A stretch of 64,000 nucleotides of DNA from Haloprofundus salinisoli (GCF_020097815.1 NZ_CP083663.1:1984001-2048000); one strand, 5' to 3'. Counted from the first letter of the stretch, positions 36,516 through 45,939 are shown. Numbers and translations: made by a program. Notes: generated by a model from the letters alone, not told the origin.

Positions 36516-37043
36516 TCAGGACGACTGCGTCGGTTCGTCGACGACTCGGTCGAACTGCGCCTCCAGCGCACCGTCGACGGCGACGCCCGGTTGAACCGTG
36601 TGGACGCCGTGGAGCCGCCGGCCCGAGGTCTTCTGGAGCACCGTCGAGAAGAACCGAGAGACGACGTCTGGTTCGCAGTACATCTCCAAAACGCCCAGTG
36701 CGTCGGTAGCGACGCAATCGCCCTCCGAGAGCGTCGAGAGCGCGTCGACGAGACGCATCCCCACGCCCGTCACGTCGCCGGGGTGGACGACGCCCGAGAG
36801 AGTCACGGGCCCGTCGTACTCGAGTTCGACCGGCCAGACCGACAGCAGAGTCGCGCTCGCGGGGTCGCGTCCCGATTCGCGGAGCAAGCGTTCGAGGCGC
36901 TGCGGGTGGAGGCGAGCGCTGACGACGAGCAGTCTGTCGGTTCGGGGCAGTGCCGCTGCGGGTAAGGGGTCGACAGTGCGCACGAGCGTCTGTTCGCCCG
37001 CCGCCGGCACGTTCGTCGTGTTTACATCTGTGTCGATGACCAT
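36516..37043 (-). CDS. Uncharacterised haloarchaeal protein, RecA/KaiC-fold-like without P-loop
   Basis: A 175-residue protein. Alternating strands and helices (LLVVSARLHPQRLERLL; LVDALSTLSEGDCVATDAL) recall haloarchaeal proteins with a RecA/KaiC-like core, but no Walker A motif is present, so ATP binding is not supported. It is convergent with the GNAT gene, ten bases apart. Function unknown. Confidence 0.7.
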   Translation of the reverse strand: MVIDTDVNTTNVPAAGEQTLVRTVDPLPAAALPRTDRLLVVSARLHPQRLERLLRESGRDPASATLLSVWPVELEYDGPVTLSGVVHPGDVTGVGMRLVDALSTLSEGDCVATDALGVLEMYCEPDVVSRFFSTVLQKTSGRRLHGVHTVQPGVAVDGALEAQFDRVVDEPTQSS

Positions 37044-37203
37044 TGGGAAATCTGCGGTGTCGCCGCCGCGTACCTTCCCGTAGAACGACCCCCCTTATCG
37101 ACATACGCCGCCTACCGAGGCCATAGCCACTCGCTACTGGACGGTTTGCTCTGCCTTCCGGACTGTTTCGGTGGCACCCGAACCCGCAGCAGGCGGCCGT
37201 CCC

Positions 37204-37299
37204 GGCGCTCACTAGTCCCCGCACTCACTCGTCTCCGTACTCACGAATCCTCGTACTCACTCGTCCCGGCGCTCACTCGCCTCCGTACTCGCTCCGTCT
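37204..37299. repeat. Imperfect 16-bp tandem repeat, six units
   Basis: Six consecutive 16-base units follow the pattern CGTACTCACTCGTCYC (variants begin GGCGCTCACT, CGCACTCACT or CGTACTCACG). They run across the stop codon of the lycopene cyclase-domain gene (stop at 37257-37259), so the last 14 codons of that gene are made from repeat sequence. Sixteen is not a multiple of three, so copy-number change would alter the protein end. Confidence 0.7.
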
Positions 37300-37709
37300 G
37301 TTCGCCCCCACGGCCCGTGGACGAGTTCGTGGATACCGATGACGAGCGAGGGGACGACGACGATGAAGATGTGTTCCTCCAACGGAATGCCGAGCAGTTC
37401 GACACCCGTCCGAAGCGGAATCGAGAAGACGCCCACTTCGAGCGTGTACCAGTCCCACACGTAGGCGATGGGGTAGAGAACGGCGATAGTTTCGCCCGCG
37501 CGTCGAAACGCGTTCGCCCGCCAGAGCAGGACGGCCGCAATACTTCCGAACAACACCTCGGTCACCAGGTACGTGTAAGGCCCGAAAACGCCGATATCCG
37601 GCAACGTCGTGAGAGCGAGACGGACGCCTCCGGCCGCCCTGACTCCAATGCTATAGCACACCACGCCTACTATACAACGTGGTATCGGAAAGCAGCGGGG
37701 GGTAAACAA
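37257..37709 (-). CDS. Lycopene cyclase-domain membrane protein
   Basis: A 150-residue protein with one lycopene cyclase-type domain of about three membrane segments. It shows GPYTYLVTEVLFGS, the WDWYT segment and the PLEEHIF motif that contains the functional glutamates of CrtY/CarR-type cyclases. Active enzymes normally need two such repeats, so it may work as a homodimer or be a non-enzymatic relative. The first 40 residues are not conserved in type; a TTG at the codon before PDIGVFGPYTYL could be the true start. The C-terminus is formed by tandem repeat DNA. It is divergent from the CBS-domain gene. Confidence 0.65.
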   Translation of the reverse strand: MFTPRCFPIPRCIVGVVCYSIGVRAAGGVRLALTTLPDIGVFGPYTYLVTEVLFGSIAAVLLWRANAFRRAGETIAVLYPIAYVWDWYTLEVGVFSIPLRTGVELLGIPLEEHIFIVVVPSLVIGIHELVHGPWGRTDGASTEASERRDE

Positions 37710-37747
37710 CTTTCAAGCCCTCAGGCGGTGTAGATGAAACTTGGACC

Positions 37748-38890
37748 ATGGACATTACTGACATAGCACTCCAGGACTTCGTGGAGCTGGAGGCCGACAC
37801 CCGACTCGGGAAGGTCCGGTCTGCGTTCGAGCGCGAGAACCCGAAGGGTATCATCATCACCGACGACGGCGATTACGTCGGGGTGGTCGGCGAGAAGCAG
37901 TTGATTCAGTCGCACATCGAAGACAACACGAAGGCCGCCGCGTTGATGCGCTCCGCGCCGCGCATCGACCGTCACGAGGATGTCCGCGAAGCGTCGCGGA
38001 TGCTCATCGAGGGTGACACCCAGATCGCTCCCGTCTACGAGGGCGAGAAGCTCTGGGGGATCATCACGAGCGACGCGATTCTCGAAGCCGTCCACGAGAA
38101 CTTGGACGCGCTCACCGTCGAGCAGATCTACACGGAGGACGTGGTGACGATTCGCGAGGAGGACCGCAACGGGCAGGCGATAAATCGCCTCCGCGAGAAC
38201 GGTATCTCTCGACTTCCCGTCCTCAACGAGAACGGCAATCTCACCGGCGTGCTGACGACGCACGACATCACCGAATTCGTCGTCCGTAACGAGGCCCGTC
38301 AGGGCACCGGGGACCGAAGCGGCGACCTCGAACGAATGCTCGACCTGCCGGTGTACGACCTGATGACGAGTCCGGTGTTCACGACGAACCCCGGTGAGTC
38401 GGTCAGGGATGCCGTCTCGCGGATGTTCGAGAACGACATCGCCGGACTGGTCGTCACGCCGTCGGACAGCGACTCGGAAGTGCTCGGCGTCCTCACGAAG
38501 ACGGACGTGCTCCGCGCGCTCACCTACACCGAGCAGGAACAGATGGACGTTCAGATCACGAACGTCGATCTGCTCGGCACCGTGACGCGGACGGAACTCG
38601 TCGAGAGCCTCACGCAGGTTGTCGACAAGTACCAGGAGATGCAGGTCCACCACGCGCACCTTCGCTTCCACGAACACAAGGAGAAACTCCGTGGCACGCC
38701 GCTCATCCAGTCGCAGATTAGACTCCGGACGAGCCACGGACAGGTCGCGGGCTCCGGGGAAGGCTACGGCGCAGAGCACGCCTTCCGCGTCGCGCTCGAC
38801 AAACTCGAACGCAACGTCCTGGAGATGAAGGGGATCAACGCCGACGAGCAGTACCGCGGGCAGTTGCTGCGGAAACTCGGCGAACTATAA
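37748..38890 (+). CDS. CBS-domain protein with C-terminal basic domain
   Basis: A 380-residue protein with four CBS domains (about residues 1-60, 65-120, 125-185 and 205-265), which usually sense adenine nucleotides or S-adenosyl ligands. The final 100 residues (VHHAHLRFHEHKEKL, IRLRTSHGQVAGSG, GAEHAFRVALDKLERNVLEM) form a separate beta-alpha domain that resembles the HPF/RaiA (S30AE) ribosome-binding fold in pattern. CBS plus such a domain suggests a ribosome-hibernation or dimerisation factor in archaea; this is inference. The gene is followed directly by a hairpin-rich 3' element. Confidence 0.8.
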   Translation: MDITDIALQDFVELEADTRLGKVRSAFERENPKGIIITDDGDYVGVVGEKQLIQSHIEDNTKAAALMRSAPRIDRHEDVREASRMLIEGDTQIAPVYEGEKLWGIITSDAILEAVHENLDALTVEQIYTEDVVTIREEDRNGQAINRLRENGISRLPVLNENGNLTGVLTTHDITEFVVRNEARQGTGDRSGDLERMLDLPVYDLMTSPVFTTNPGESVRDAVSRMFENDIAGLVVTPSDSDSEVLGVLTKTDVLRALTYTEQEQMDVQITNVDLLGTVTRTELVESLTQVVDKYQEMQVHHAHLRFHEHKEKLRGTPLIQSQIRLRTSHGQVAGSGEGYGAEHAFRVALDKLERNVLEMKGINADEQYRGQLLRKLGEL

Positions 38891-39090
38891 AACGACCTTT
38901 TGCGCTGCGTGAAGGCGGCTTCGCCGCCTTCACTCGGCAAAAGCTCGACCAAAAGCACCGTCAGAGCAAAGCTCTGACGAGCCCTCGTTCGCTTCGCTCA
39001 CGAGGACACTCCTCTCTCACTTCAGCGCGCGGAGCGCGCTTCCGTTCGGTCGTCGGCCCGCTCACTCACTTCGCTCGTTCGCGATAGAAC
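38891..39090 (+). repeat. 3'-end hairpin element, copy A
   Basis: Begins at the base after the CBS-gene stop codon. An outer stem CTTTTGC (38897-38903) / GCAAAAG (38937-38943) encloses a hairpin GTGAAGGCGG-CTTCG-CCGCCTTCAC. GACCAAAAGCAC follows, then further hairpins: GTCAGAGC-AAA-GCTCTGAC, CCTCGT...ACGAGG and GCGCGC-GGA-GCGCGC. Same framework as copies B to F. Confidence 0.8.
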
Positions 39091-39195
39091 AACTGGGCTC
39101 GGTTGGAACCATCCAACAGCTGAGAGGAACTATATGCTGGATACAGAGGTTGTATTCATCAGAACCGGTTTATAGAACGCTATCGAAGAAGGTGT

Positions 39196-39372
39196 ATGTT
39201 GTCAAGTTTTCTTCAAGGAGCAGGGGAGCTTGTCCCTCCGCTCACATGGTGGATCTTGGCAATTCTCCTCTTCGCTTTCTCAGCCCTTCTTCTTCCACTT
39301 CCAGAATCTCCGTTTTTCTTCGGAGCCTTTCTCGCCCTCATTTTGTGGATACTCAGAAAATATCTATCTTAG
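39196..39372 (+). CDS. Small two-TM membrane protein
   Basis: A 58-residue protein, starting MLSSFLQGAGELVPPL, with two hydrophobic segments (WWILAILLFAFSALLLPL and FFFGAFLALILWIL) and a basic end (RKYLS). A TATA-like box (TTTATAG, 39169-39175) lies 24 bases before the ATG, as in leaderless haloarchaeal genes. Codon use is less GC-rich than neighbours. No family recognised; the hydrophobic layout and promoter are the support. Confidence 0.55.
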   Translation: MLSSFLQGAGELVPPLTWWILAILLFAFSALLLPLPESPFFFGAFLALILWILRKYLS

Positions 39373-39515
39373 AGGCTGTACTGAGTGATTTGATTCGTTC
39401 ACACCGAACGCCGAGCCAGTAACCCGATACGCGCCTTCTATGGAGCACGACCGCTGAAATCTACCTCCGTCCAGAGGATTTCAACAAGACCAACAACTAG
39501 CGCCGGCCCGCCGAT

Positions 39516-40214
39516 TCAGAACTCCTCGGTCGTCTCTAATCCGTTGCCGGTAATCCGGAACGTCACACTCTCTCCGGCGGCTTTCGCGCGATGTTTCTCG
39601 AGCGTCGCTCGGCGGTTACCGCCGCGGAAGCGGTCGAGGCGGACGACGACGCCGGTCCAGTGTTCGAGCGTGTGGCCGCCGAGCGCCCGCGCTCTCTCCG
39701 TGTCGGGGTCGGTGAACACCTGGTTCGTCAGGACGACGGCGATGTCGTGTTTCCGCGCCAAAGACAGCAGATGCGTCACCTGCCGGGCGACTCGGCGGAG
39801 CGACTCGCCGCCTTCTCCCTCCAGGCTGCGTTCGAGACGGTAGAAGCCCGTGGCGCTGTCGAGGACGACGAGGTCGGCCCTGTCGGCGAACTCCTCGGCG
39901 TCGCGCACCGCTTGTTCCTGTTCGGCGAAGTCGTACGCCTCGGTGACGATGACGCGGGAGGCGACGTCCTCGAACGCTTGCTCGTCGTCGACGCGAGCCT
40001 CGACGAATTGGCGGAAGCGGTCGATGGAGAGCCCCTCGGTGTCGATGTAGACGACGGTTCCGCCCGCGGCGGCGACGTCGACGGCGGCCGACAGCGCGAC
40101 GTTCGTCTTCCCCGCCGCCGGTGCGCCGTACACCTGCGTCACGGTCCCGCGTTCGAGACCGCCCCCGAGCAGGTCGTCGAGCGGTGCGCACCCCGTGGAG
40201 AGTGTTTCGGTCAC
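39516..40214 (-). CDS. radB: DNA repair and recombination protein RadB
   Basis: RadB is the archaeal RecA-family paralogue that helps RadA load in homologous recombination. It is 232 residues, the usual size. Walker A GAPAAGKT is at residues 30-37 and Walker B LVVLDSATGF near residue 118; the N-terminal DNA-binding domain of RadA is absent, as expected. The start is GTG 40214 (MTETLSTGCAPLDDLLGGG); a TATA-like box TCTTTTTCC about 27 bases upstream supports it and rules out the much longer open frame. It is divergent from a YqgF/RuvC-like gene. Confidence 0.94.
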   Translation of the reverse strand: MTETLSTGCAPLDDLLGGGLERGTVTQVYGAPAAGKTNVALSAAVDVAAAGGTVVYIDTEGLSIDRFRQFVEARVDDEQAFEDVASRVIVTEAYDFAEQEQAVRDAEEFADRADLVVLDSATGFYRLERSLEGEGGESLRRVARQVTHLLSLARKHDIAVVLTNQVFTDPDTERARALGGHTLEHWTGVVVRLDRFRGGNRRATLEKHRAKAAGESVTFRITGNGLETTEEF

Positions 40215-40392
40215 AGTCGGCGTTGGCGTGGTCCGCGGAAAAAGACCCCGGTCCGCCCCCGAGACGCGCGATCTGCGGCGTCCGGCGGGTGAATGACGGT
40301 GCCCCCGACCGAGACGTACCGCGACAGAGATACCGTCTCGACGCGGGCGATTCGAACTGCACTTTTTACCTTCCCGGCGTCCAACGAAACCC

Positions 40393-41166
40393 GTGATAGT
40401 CGTCGCGACGGAGGACTTCGAGCTGTACCACGAGGCGGTCTCCGCGCTGCGCGAGCGCGGCGTGACGTTCACGACGGTCCGCCCGGGCGAGAAGCTCCCG
40501 GACACCACGGACGTCCTCGTCACGGCCACCGACGACGACGTCGTCGACCTGCCGGCGGAGATGACCCACATCCGAACGACCGCCGACGACGTTCGGAAAG
40601 CCGTCGAAGAGGCGCTCACCATCCTCCGCGGCGGCGACCGGCGGACGGTCATCGGCGTCGACCCCGGGACGCGGCCCGGCATCGCCGTTCTCTCCGGTGA
40701 GATGGTCGTCGCCGCGTTTCAGGTCCCGCTCTCGGAGGCGGTCGACATGATTCGCCGCGAGGCCGACGATACGGTCGATCCGCTCGTCCGCGTCGGCGAC
40801 GGGGCGCGCCTCCAGAGCGCCCAGCTCGTCAACGACCTCGAAGGCGTGCCCGTCGAACTCGTCGACGAGACGGGGACGACGCCGTATCTCGGTTCAGGCG
40901 CTCGCGGTATGGGCGACGTGCTCGCGGCGGTCAACATCGCGCATTTGGAGGGCGAACGCGTGGATTCGCGGGAGATCGAGCCGACCGCCGGCGAGATACA
41001 GGTCATCAAAGACCGCTCTCGGGAACGGTCCGCCGAGAACCGAAGCATCGACGAGTCGCTGGCACGCCGCGTCGCCACCGGCGAGTTGAGTATCGACGAG
41101 GCGTTGGAAGAGCACCGAAACGGCGGGGCCGACGACACCGAGTCAGCCGACGGCGACGAGAACTGA
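40393..41166 (+). CDS. Predicted RNase H-fold (YqgF/RuvC-like) nuclease
   Basis: A 257-residue protein, GTG start, TATA-like box CTTTTTACC about 28 bases upstream. Residues 1-80 form a small alpha/beta domain. Residues 86-185 follow the YqgF/RuvC pattern: VIGVDPGTRPGIAV with Asp90, VPVELVDETGTT with Asp158/Glu159 (compare the YqgF DExxTT), and GMGDVLAAVNIA with Asp175. Three acidic residues at these places match an RNase H-type two-metal site. The C-terminal tail is charged and helical. It is divergent from radB, which suggests a recombination or repair role, such as junction processing; the activity is inference. Confidence 0.75.
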   Translation: MIVVATEDFELYHEAVSALRERGVTFTTVRPGEKLPDTTDVLVTATDDDVVDLPAEMTHIRTTADDVRKAVEEALTILRGGDRRTVIGVDPGTRPGIAVLSGEMVVAAFQVPLSEAVDMIRREADDTVDPLVRVGDGARLQSAQLVNDLEGVPVELVDETGTTPYLGSGARGMGDVLAAVNIAHLEGERVDSREIEPTAGEIQVIKDRSRERSAENRSIDESLARRVATGELSIDEALEEHRNGGADDTESADGDEN

Positions 41167-42528
41167 CTACGTCTCGGACCGTTCGGATACCGCGTTCTCC
41201 GCGCGCCGCATCACCTCGCGAACCGCGAGCCCCGTCTCCTGCGCCACCGCCATCGCGTCGTCGAACTCGGCGCTGCGGTCGTAGACGACGCCGTCGGCGT
41301 CGCTGGCGACCTTCACGCTCACCTCGTACTCTCCGCCGTCGAGGTCGAGCGTCGCCGTCTCGAAGGACCGAGAAGCGACCCAGCGGTGACCCGCGCCGTG
41401 TTCGCGGACGCCGAGCGTCCCCGTCTCCTCGGCGAGCTTTCGGGCGACGCGTTCGGCGTCGGCCGGACGGACGATGACTTTCACGAGGTGTCCGGGCCGG
41501 GATTTCTTCATCGTCGCCGGGAGGATGGAGACATCGCGTGCGCCCGCGTCGGCGAGCGTCTCCTGTAATCCACCGAGGACCTCCGGCGGCGCGTCGTCGA
41601 GATTCGTCTCCAACACGGTGATCTCCTCGCGGGTGAGCCGACCGCCGCCGTCGCCGACAAGCGCACGGAGCACGTTCGGGTGGTCAGGGAAGTCGTAGCC
41701 GCCCGCACCGTAGCCCGATTCCCGAACCCGAACCGGCGGGAGGTGGTCGACGCCCTCGGCGAAGTGGGCGAGAGTCGCCGCGCCCGTCGGCGTCAGCAGT
41801 TCGGCCTCGACGGGGCCGCCCCTCAACGACCAGTCGGCGCGTTCGGCGATTTCGACCACCGCGGGCGTCGGTACGGGGTAGATACCGTGGCTCATCGACG
41901 CCTCGCCCCCGCCGGTCGAAAGCGGCGTCGTGACCACGCGTTCGACGCCTAACTCGTCTATCAACAGGCACGCGCCGACGATGTCGGCGATCGCATCGTC
42001 GGCACCGACTTCGTGGAAATGCGTCTCGTCGAGGTCGGTGTCGTGGACCGCCGCCTCCGCCTCGCCGAGGATGCGGAAGACCGCCAACGCGTCGGTCTCC
42101 ACGTCGGTCGGCAGGTCCATCGACTCCACGATGTCGACGACCTCGGTGTACTTTCGGTGCGGTCCCGAGCCCTCGGCGTGGGTGTGGCCGTGCTCGGGAT
42201 GGTCGTCGTGTTCGTGATGCCCGTGGTGCCCGTCGCTGTGGTCGTGGTGGTGATGGTGGTCGCCGTCGTCATCGTGTTCGTGGTGTCGACGACTGCCCCT
42301 GTCGTGCGAGTCGCCGCTGTGGTCGCCTCCAGCCTCGTCGTCGACGAGCAACACGTCGACCGTCGTCGAACTGATACCGTTTTTCACCGTGTTCCCCACT
42401 TCGTATCGAACGTCGAGCGTCTCTTCGACCGGCGACAGCGCACCGGGGTCCGCCCCGGCCGCCAGCAACGCGGCGAGAATCATATCGCCGCTCGCACCCA
42501 TCCGTCCGTCGAACGCGAGTGTGTCCAT
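41167..42528 (-). CDS. larC: Nickel-pincer cofactor chelatase LarC
   Basis: LarC inserts nickel into the pincer cofactor of lactate racemase-type enzymes. The protein is 453 residues and starts DTLAFDGRMGASGDMILAALL, the family N-terminus; later come ETHFHEVGADDAIADIVG, STGGGEASMSHGIYPVPTPA and LETNLDDAPPEVLGG. Between residues about 65 and 125 is a long His/Asp-rich insertion that would store or deliver nickel. No LarA or LarB gene is in the window. It is convergent with the YqgF-like gene, with one base between the stop codons. Confidence 0.93.
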   Translation of the reverse strand: MDTLAFDGRMGASGDMILAALLAAGADPGALSPVEETLDVRYEVGNTVKNGISSTTVDVLLVDDEAGGDHSGDSHDRGSRRHHEHDDDGDHHHHHDHSDGHHGHHEHDDHPEHGHTHAEGSGPHRKYTEVVDIVESMDLPTDVETDALAVFRILGEAEAAVHDTDLDETHFHEVGADDAIADIVGACLLIDELGVERVVTTPLSTGGGEASMSHGIYPVPTPAVVEIAERADWSLRGGPVEAELLTPTGAATLAHFAEGVDHLPPVRVRESGYGAGGYDFPDHPNVLRALVGDGGGRLTREEITVLETNLDDAPPEVLGGLQETLADAGARDVSILPATMKKSRPGHLVKVIVRPADAERVARKLAEETGTLGVREHGAGHRWVASRSFETATLDLDGGEYEVSVKVASDADGVVYDRSAEFDDAMAVAQETGLAVREVMRRAENAVSERSET

Positions 42529-42759
42529 GCAGAACGAGCCCTTTGCAGAGAGAAAAATCCCCCGTCACCCGACAGTCCGCTCGCCGTTTCGGAGGTGACA
42601 GACGACCTGTTCGGGCGGTAGCGATATGTACGACGGCGTCGTACCGTGCTACACAGTGACATTGATACGTTCAGCGGGGCTGAGTACGGCTGAAACCCCC
42701 GGGAGCAAAGAACTTATCCCGTGTGACCGCCGAATTGCACGTATCCCCGCGAGTACATT

Positions 42760-44985
42760 ATGAACGAAGTCCAACTCGAAGTGGCGAAAGCGTACCCGAA
42801 CGACTCGGGGCGCGGTATCGCCCGTCTCGACCCGGACACGCTTCTCCATCTGAAGCTCTCACCGGGAGACATCATCGAAATCGAAGGAGGTGAGACGACC
42901 GCTGCGAAGGTCTGGCGCGCTGACCGCCAGGACTGGAACACCGACACCGTCCGTATCGACGGCTTCACCCGACAGAACGCCGACGTCGGCATCGGCGAGC
43001 GCGTGACGATTCGAAAAGCCGAGGCCAAGAAGGCGAACAAACTGGTGCTCGCCCCGCCCGAGGAGGCGAGCGTCCAGTTCGGCTCCGACGCCGCCGGCAT
43101 GGTGAAACGCCAGATTCTGAAGCGGCCGGTCGTCGAGCGCGACATCGTTCCGGTGATGTCGAGCACGAACCACCCGTTCATGCGCTCGCCGGGCCAAGCG
43201 ATCCCGCTCATCGCCGTCGAGACCGACCCCTCTGGCGTCTGTCTCATCACCGAAGACACCGAGGTCGAACTCCGCGAGGAACCGATCTCGGGCTTCGAGC
43301 GCGCGCAGGGCGGCATCACCTACGAGGATATCGGCGGCCTTCAGGGTGAGATTCAGCGCGTCCGCGAGATGGTCGAACTGCCGATGAAGCACCCCCAGAT
43401 CTTCAAGAAACTCGGCATCGAGCCGCCGCAAGGGGTGCTCTTGCACGGCCCGCCGGGCACGGGGAAGACGCTGCTGGCGAAGGCCGTCGCCAACGAGACG
43501 TCGGCGAGTTTCTTCTCCATCGCCGGTCCCGAGATCATCTCGAAGTACTACGGCGAGTCCGAACAGCAACTCCGCGAGATATTCGAGGACGCCAAGGAGG
43601 AGTCGCCCGCGATCATCTTCATCGACGAACTCGACTCCATCGCCCCCAAACGCGAGGACGTCACCGGCGAGGTCGAACGCCGCGTCGTCGCCCAACTGCT
43701 GACGATGATGGACGGCCTCGAAGCTCACGGGCAGGTCATCGTCATCGCGGCGACGAACCGCGTCGACTCCGTCGACCCGGCGCTGCGCCGCCCCGGCCGG
43801 TTCGACCGCGAGATAGAGATCGGCGTGCCGGACGAGGTCGGCCGCAAGGAGATCCTCCAGATCCACACTCGGGGCATGCCGCTCTCCGACGACGTGAACC
43901 TCGACCACCTCGCCGACGAGACCCACGGCTTCGTCGGCGCGGACATCGAGAGCCTCACGAAGGAGGCGGCGATGAAGGCGCTGCGGCGCTACCTACCCGA
44001 AATCGACCTCGACGAGGAGGACATCCCGCCGAGCCTCATCGACCGGATGATCGTCAAGCGCGAGGACTTCAACGGCGCGCTCGGCGAGGTCGAACCGAGC
44101 GCGATGCGCGAGGTGCTCGTCGAACTGCCCAAGATATCGTGGGACGACGTCGGCGGCCTCTCCGACGCCAAGCAGTCGGTCAAGGAGTCCGTCGAGTGGC
44201 CGCTCTCCTCGCCGGAGAAGTTCAACCGAATGGGCATCGAAGCGCCGAAAGGCGTGCTGCTGTACGGTCCGCCCGGCACCGGCAAGACGCTGATGGCGAA
44301 GGCCGTCGCGAACGAGACGAACGCGAACTTCATCTCGGTGCGCGGCCCGCAACTGCTGTCGAAGTGGGTCGGTGAGTCGGAGAAGGCCATCCGGCAGACC
44401 TTCCGCAAGGCGCGGCAGGTGAACCCGACGGTCATCTTCTTCGACGAGCTCGACAGCCTCGCGCCCAGCAGAGGCCAGGAGATGGGCAACAACGTCTCCG
44501 AGCGCGTCGTCAACCAGCTCCTCACCGAGCTGGACGGCCTCGAGGAGATGGGCGACGTAATGGTCATCGGCGCGACCAACCGTCCGGATATGATCGACCC
44601 GGCGCTCATCCGTTCGGGTCGGTTCGACCGCCTCGTACTCATCGGCGAGCCCGACGAGGAGGGCCGCGAGCAGATTTTGAAGATTCACACGCAGAACAGC
44701 CCGCTCGCACCCGACGTGAGCCTCCGCGAGATCGCCGAGATCACCGACGGCTACGTCGGCTCCGACCTCGAGAGCATCGCCCGCGAGGCGGCCATCGAGG
44801 CGCTCCGCGAGGACGACGACGCCACCGAAATCGAGATGCGGCACTTCCGCAAAGCGATGGAGAACGTCCGCCCGACAATCACCGACGACCTGATGGACTA
44901 CTACGAGCAGATGCAGGACCAGTTCAAAGGCGGCGGCCGCGACCAGTTCGCCGAACGCGGCGGCGGTCGTATCGGGTTCCAGTAA
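42760..44985 (+). CDS. cdc48: CDC48/VAT-family AAA+ ATPase
   Basis: A 741-residue hexameric unfoldase that delivers proteins for degradation. The N-terminal double-psi barrel ([19 protein letters not shown]) is followed by two AAA domains: Walker A GPPGTGKT near residues 230 and 502, Walker [11 protein letters not shown] and [10 protein letters not shown], and the arginine-finger regions [11 protein letters not shown] and RSGRFDRLV. The protein ends in a flexible Gly/Arg tail. The stop is followed directly by copy B of the hairpin element. Confidence 0.97.
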   Translation: MNEVQLEVAKAYPNDSGRGIARLDPDTLLHLKLSPGDIIEIEGGETTAAKVWRADRQDWNTDTVRIDGFTRQNADVGIGERVTIRKAEAKKANKLVLAPPEEASVQFGSDAAGMVKRQILKRPVVERDIVPVMSSTNHPFMRSPGQAIPLIAVETDPSGVCLITEDTEVELREEPISGFERAQGGITYEDIGGLQGEIQRVREMVELPMKHPQIFKKLGIEPPQGVLLHGPPGTGKTLLAKAVANETSASFFSIAGPEIISKYYGESEQQLREIFEDAKEESPAIIFIDELDSIAPKREDVTGEVERRVVAQLLTMMDGLEAHGQVIVIAATNRVDSVDPALRRPGRFDREIEIGVPDEVGRKEILQIHTRGMPLSDDVNLDHLADETHGFVGADIESLTKEAAMKALRRYLPEIDLDEEDIPPSLIDRMIVKREDFNGALGEVEPSAMREVLVELPKISWDDVGGLSDAKQSVKESVEWPLSSPEKFNRMGIEAPKGVLLYGPPGTGKTLMAKAVANETNANFISVRGPQLLSKWVGESEKAIRQTFRKARQVNPTVIFFDELDSLAPSRGQEMGNNVSERVVNQLLTELDGLEEMGDVMVIGATNRPDMIDPALIRSGRFDRLVLIGEPDEEGREQILKIHTQNSPLAPDVSLREIAEITDGYVGSDLESIAREAAIEALREDDDATEIEMRHFRKAMENVRPTITDDLMDYYEQMQDQFKGGGRDQFAERGGGRIGFQ

Positions 44986-45185
44986 ACCACGACCTTTTGC
45001 GCTGCGGGCGCGCTCCGCGCGCCCTCGGCAAAAGCTCTCTTCGCGGTAAAACCGCGAAGGCTTAGCAGACGCGAAGCGTCTGCTCTCGGACCAAAAGCAC
45101 TCGTCGTTCACTTCAGCCGCTTCGCGGCTTCCGTTCACTCCTCGGCCCGTTCGCTCACTTTGTTCGCCTGCGGTACGATTACTTG
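44986..45185 (+). repeat. 3'-end hairpin element, copy B
   Basis: Starts right after the cdc48 stop. The outer stem CTTTTGC (44994-45000) / GCAAAAG (45028-45034) encloses GGGCGCGC-TCC-GCGCGCCC. Then come further hairpins (TTCGCGGT-AAA-ACCGCGAA; GCAGACGC-GAA-GCGTCTGC), GGACCAAAAGCAC and a GCCGCTTCGCGGC hairpin. Compared with copy A the inner stem is a different sequence but still pairs fully. Confidence 0.8.
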
Positions 45186-45204
45186 CTCTAAAACCGCACA
45201 GCGC

Positions 45205-45939
45205 CTACTCCTCGGTGATCTCCACGTGCTCGCGGAGCCACGTCACCGCCGCGTCGACGGCCCCGGGGTCCTGACCGGTCACCTTGATGCGGTTGTACTC
45301 CCCGCCGCGGGTGGGGTAGCTGCCGACGGCGACGTCGAACTGGTCGCGGACCTGCGCGAGTTGCGACGTTACCGCACCCTCGGGCGCGGGCGTACGAAGC
45401 GTCTCGGAGGTCACGTCGCCGCCGAACTCGTCGGCGACGAGCTCGAACATCGCGTGCATCTCGTCGGGGATGCCCGGAAACACGTAGACGTTCTGCATCA
45501 CACAGCCCGGTGAGAGACCCGTCGGGTTGAGAAGCGGGCGAGCCCCGTCGGGAATCGACGCTTGCGCGTCGGCGTCGATCTGGAGGTCGTACTTCTCGGC
45601 GAGCTCCGGATTCGCCTCGCGGAACGCGGCGACGGTCTCTATCACGTCTTCTCTCGCGTCCTCGTCGACGACGAGCGAGACGCCGAACGCGGCGGCGACG
45701 CCGTCCATCGTCAGGTCGTCGTGGGTGCCGCCGAGGCCGCCGGTGACGACGACGCCGTCGTAGGCGTCGCTCCACTCCCGAACTGTCTTGGCGATGACCG
45801 ACTCCACGTCGGGGACGGTGAGGATGCGCGTCACCGTCGCGCCTCGTCCGGTCAACTGCCGCGCCAGCCACGTCGCGTTCGTGTTCTCCGTATCCCCTGC
45901 CAGCAGTTCGTCGCCGACCGTGAGAATCGCCACGTCCAT
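45205..45939 (-). CDS. CinA-family molybdopterin-binding-like protein
   Basis: A 244-residue protein of the COG1058 type, a MoaB/Mog fold found in molybdenum cofactor proteins and the N-terminal part of CinA. It has AILTVGDELLAGDTENTNA at the N-terminus and VVVTGGLGGTHDDLTMDGVA near residue 65. The NMN deamidase domain of bacterial CinA is absent. Function in archaea is not settled; possibilities are ADP-ribose hydrolysis or cofactor handling. Single gene, convergent with cdc48. Confidence 0.88.
   Translation of the reverse strand: MDVAILTVGDELLAGDTENTNATWLARQLTGRGATVTRILTVPDVESVIAKTVREWSDAYDGVVVTGGLGGTHDDLTMDGVAAAFGVSLVVDEDAREDVIETVAAFREANPELAEKYDLQIDADAQASIPDGARPLLNPTGLSPGCVMQNVYVFPGIPDEMHAMFELVADEFGGDVTSETLRTPAPEGAVTSQLAQVRDQFDVAVGSYPTRGGEYNRIKVTGQDPGAVDAAVTWLREHVEITEE

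Noticed and set aside
37204-37299. CRISPR-like array
   Set aside because: The repeats are directly adjacent 16-bp units without spacers, and no cas gene is present.
42760-44985. Inteins in cdc48, nrdJ or herA
   Set aside because: All three proteins have normal family length and uninterrupted motifs; no intein splice motifs are seen.
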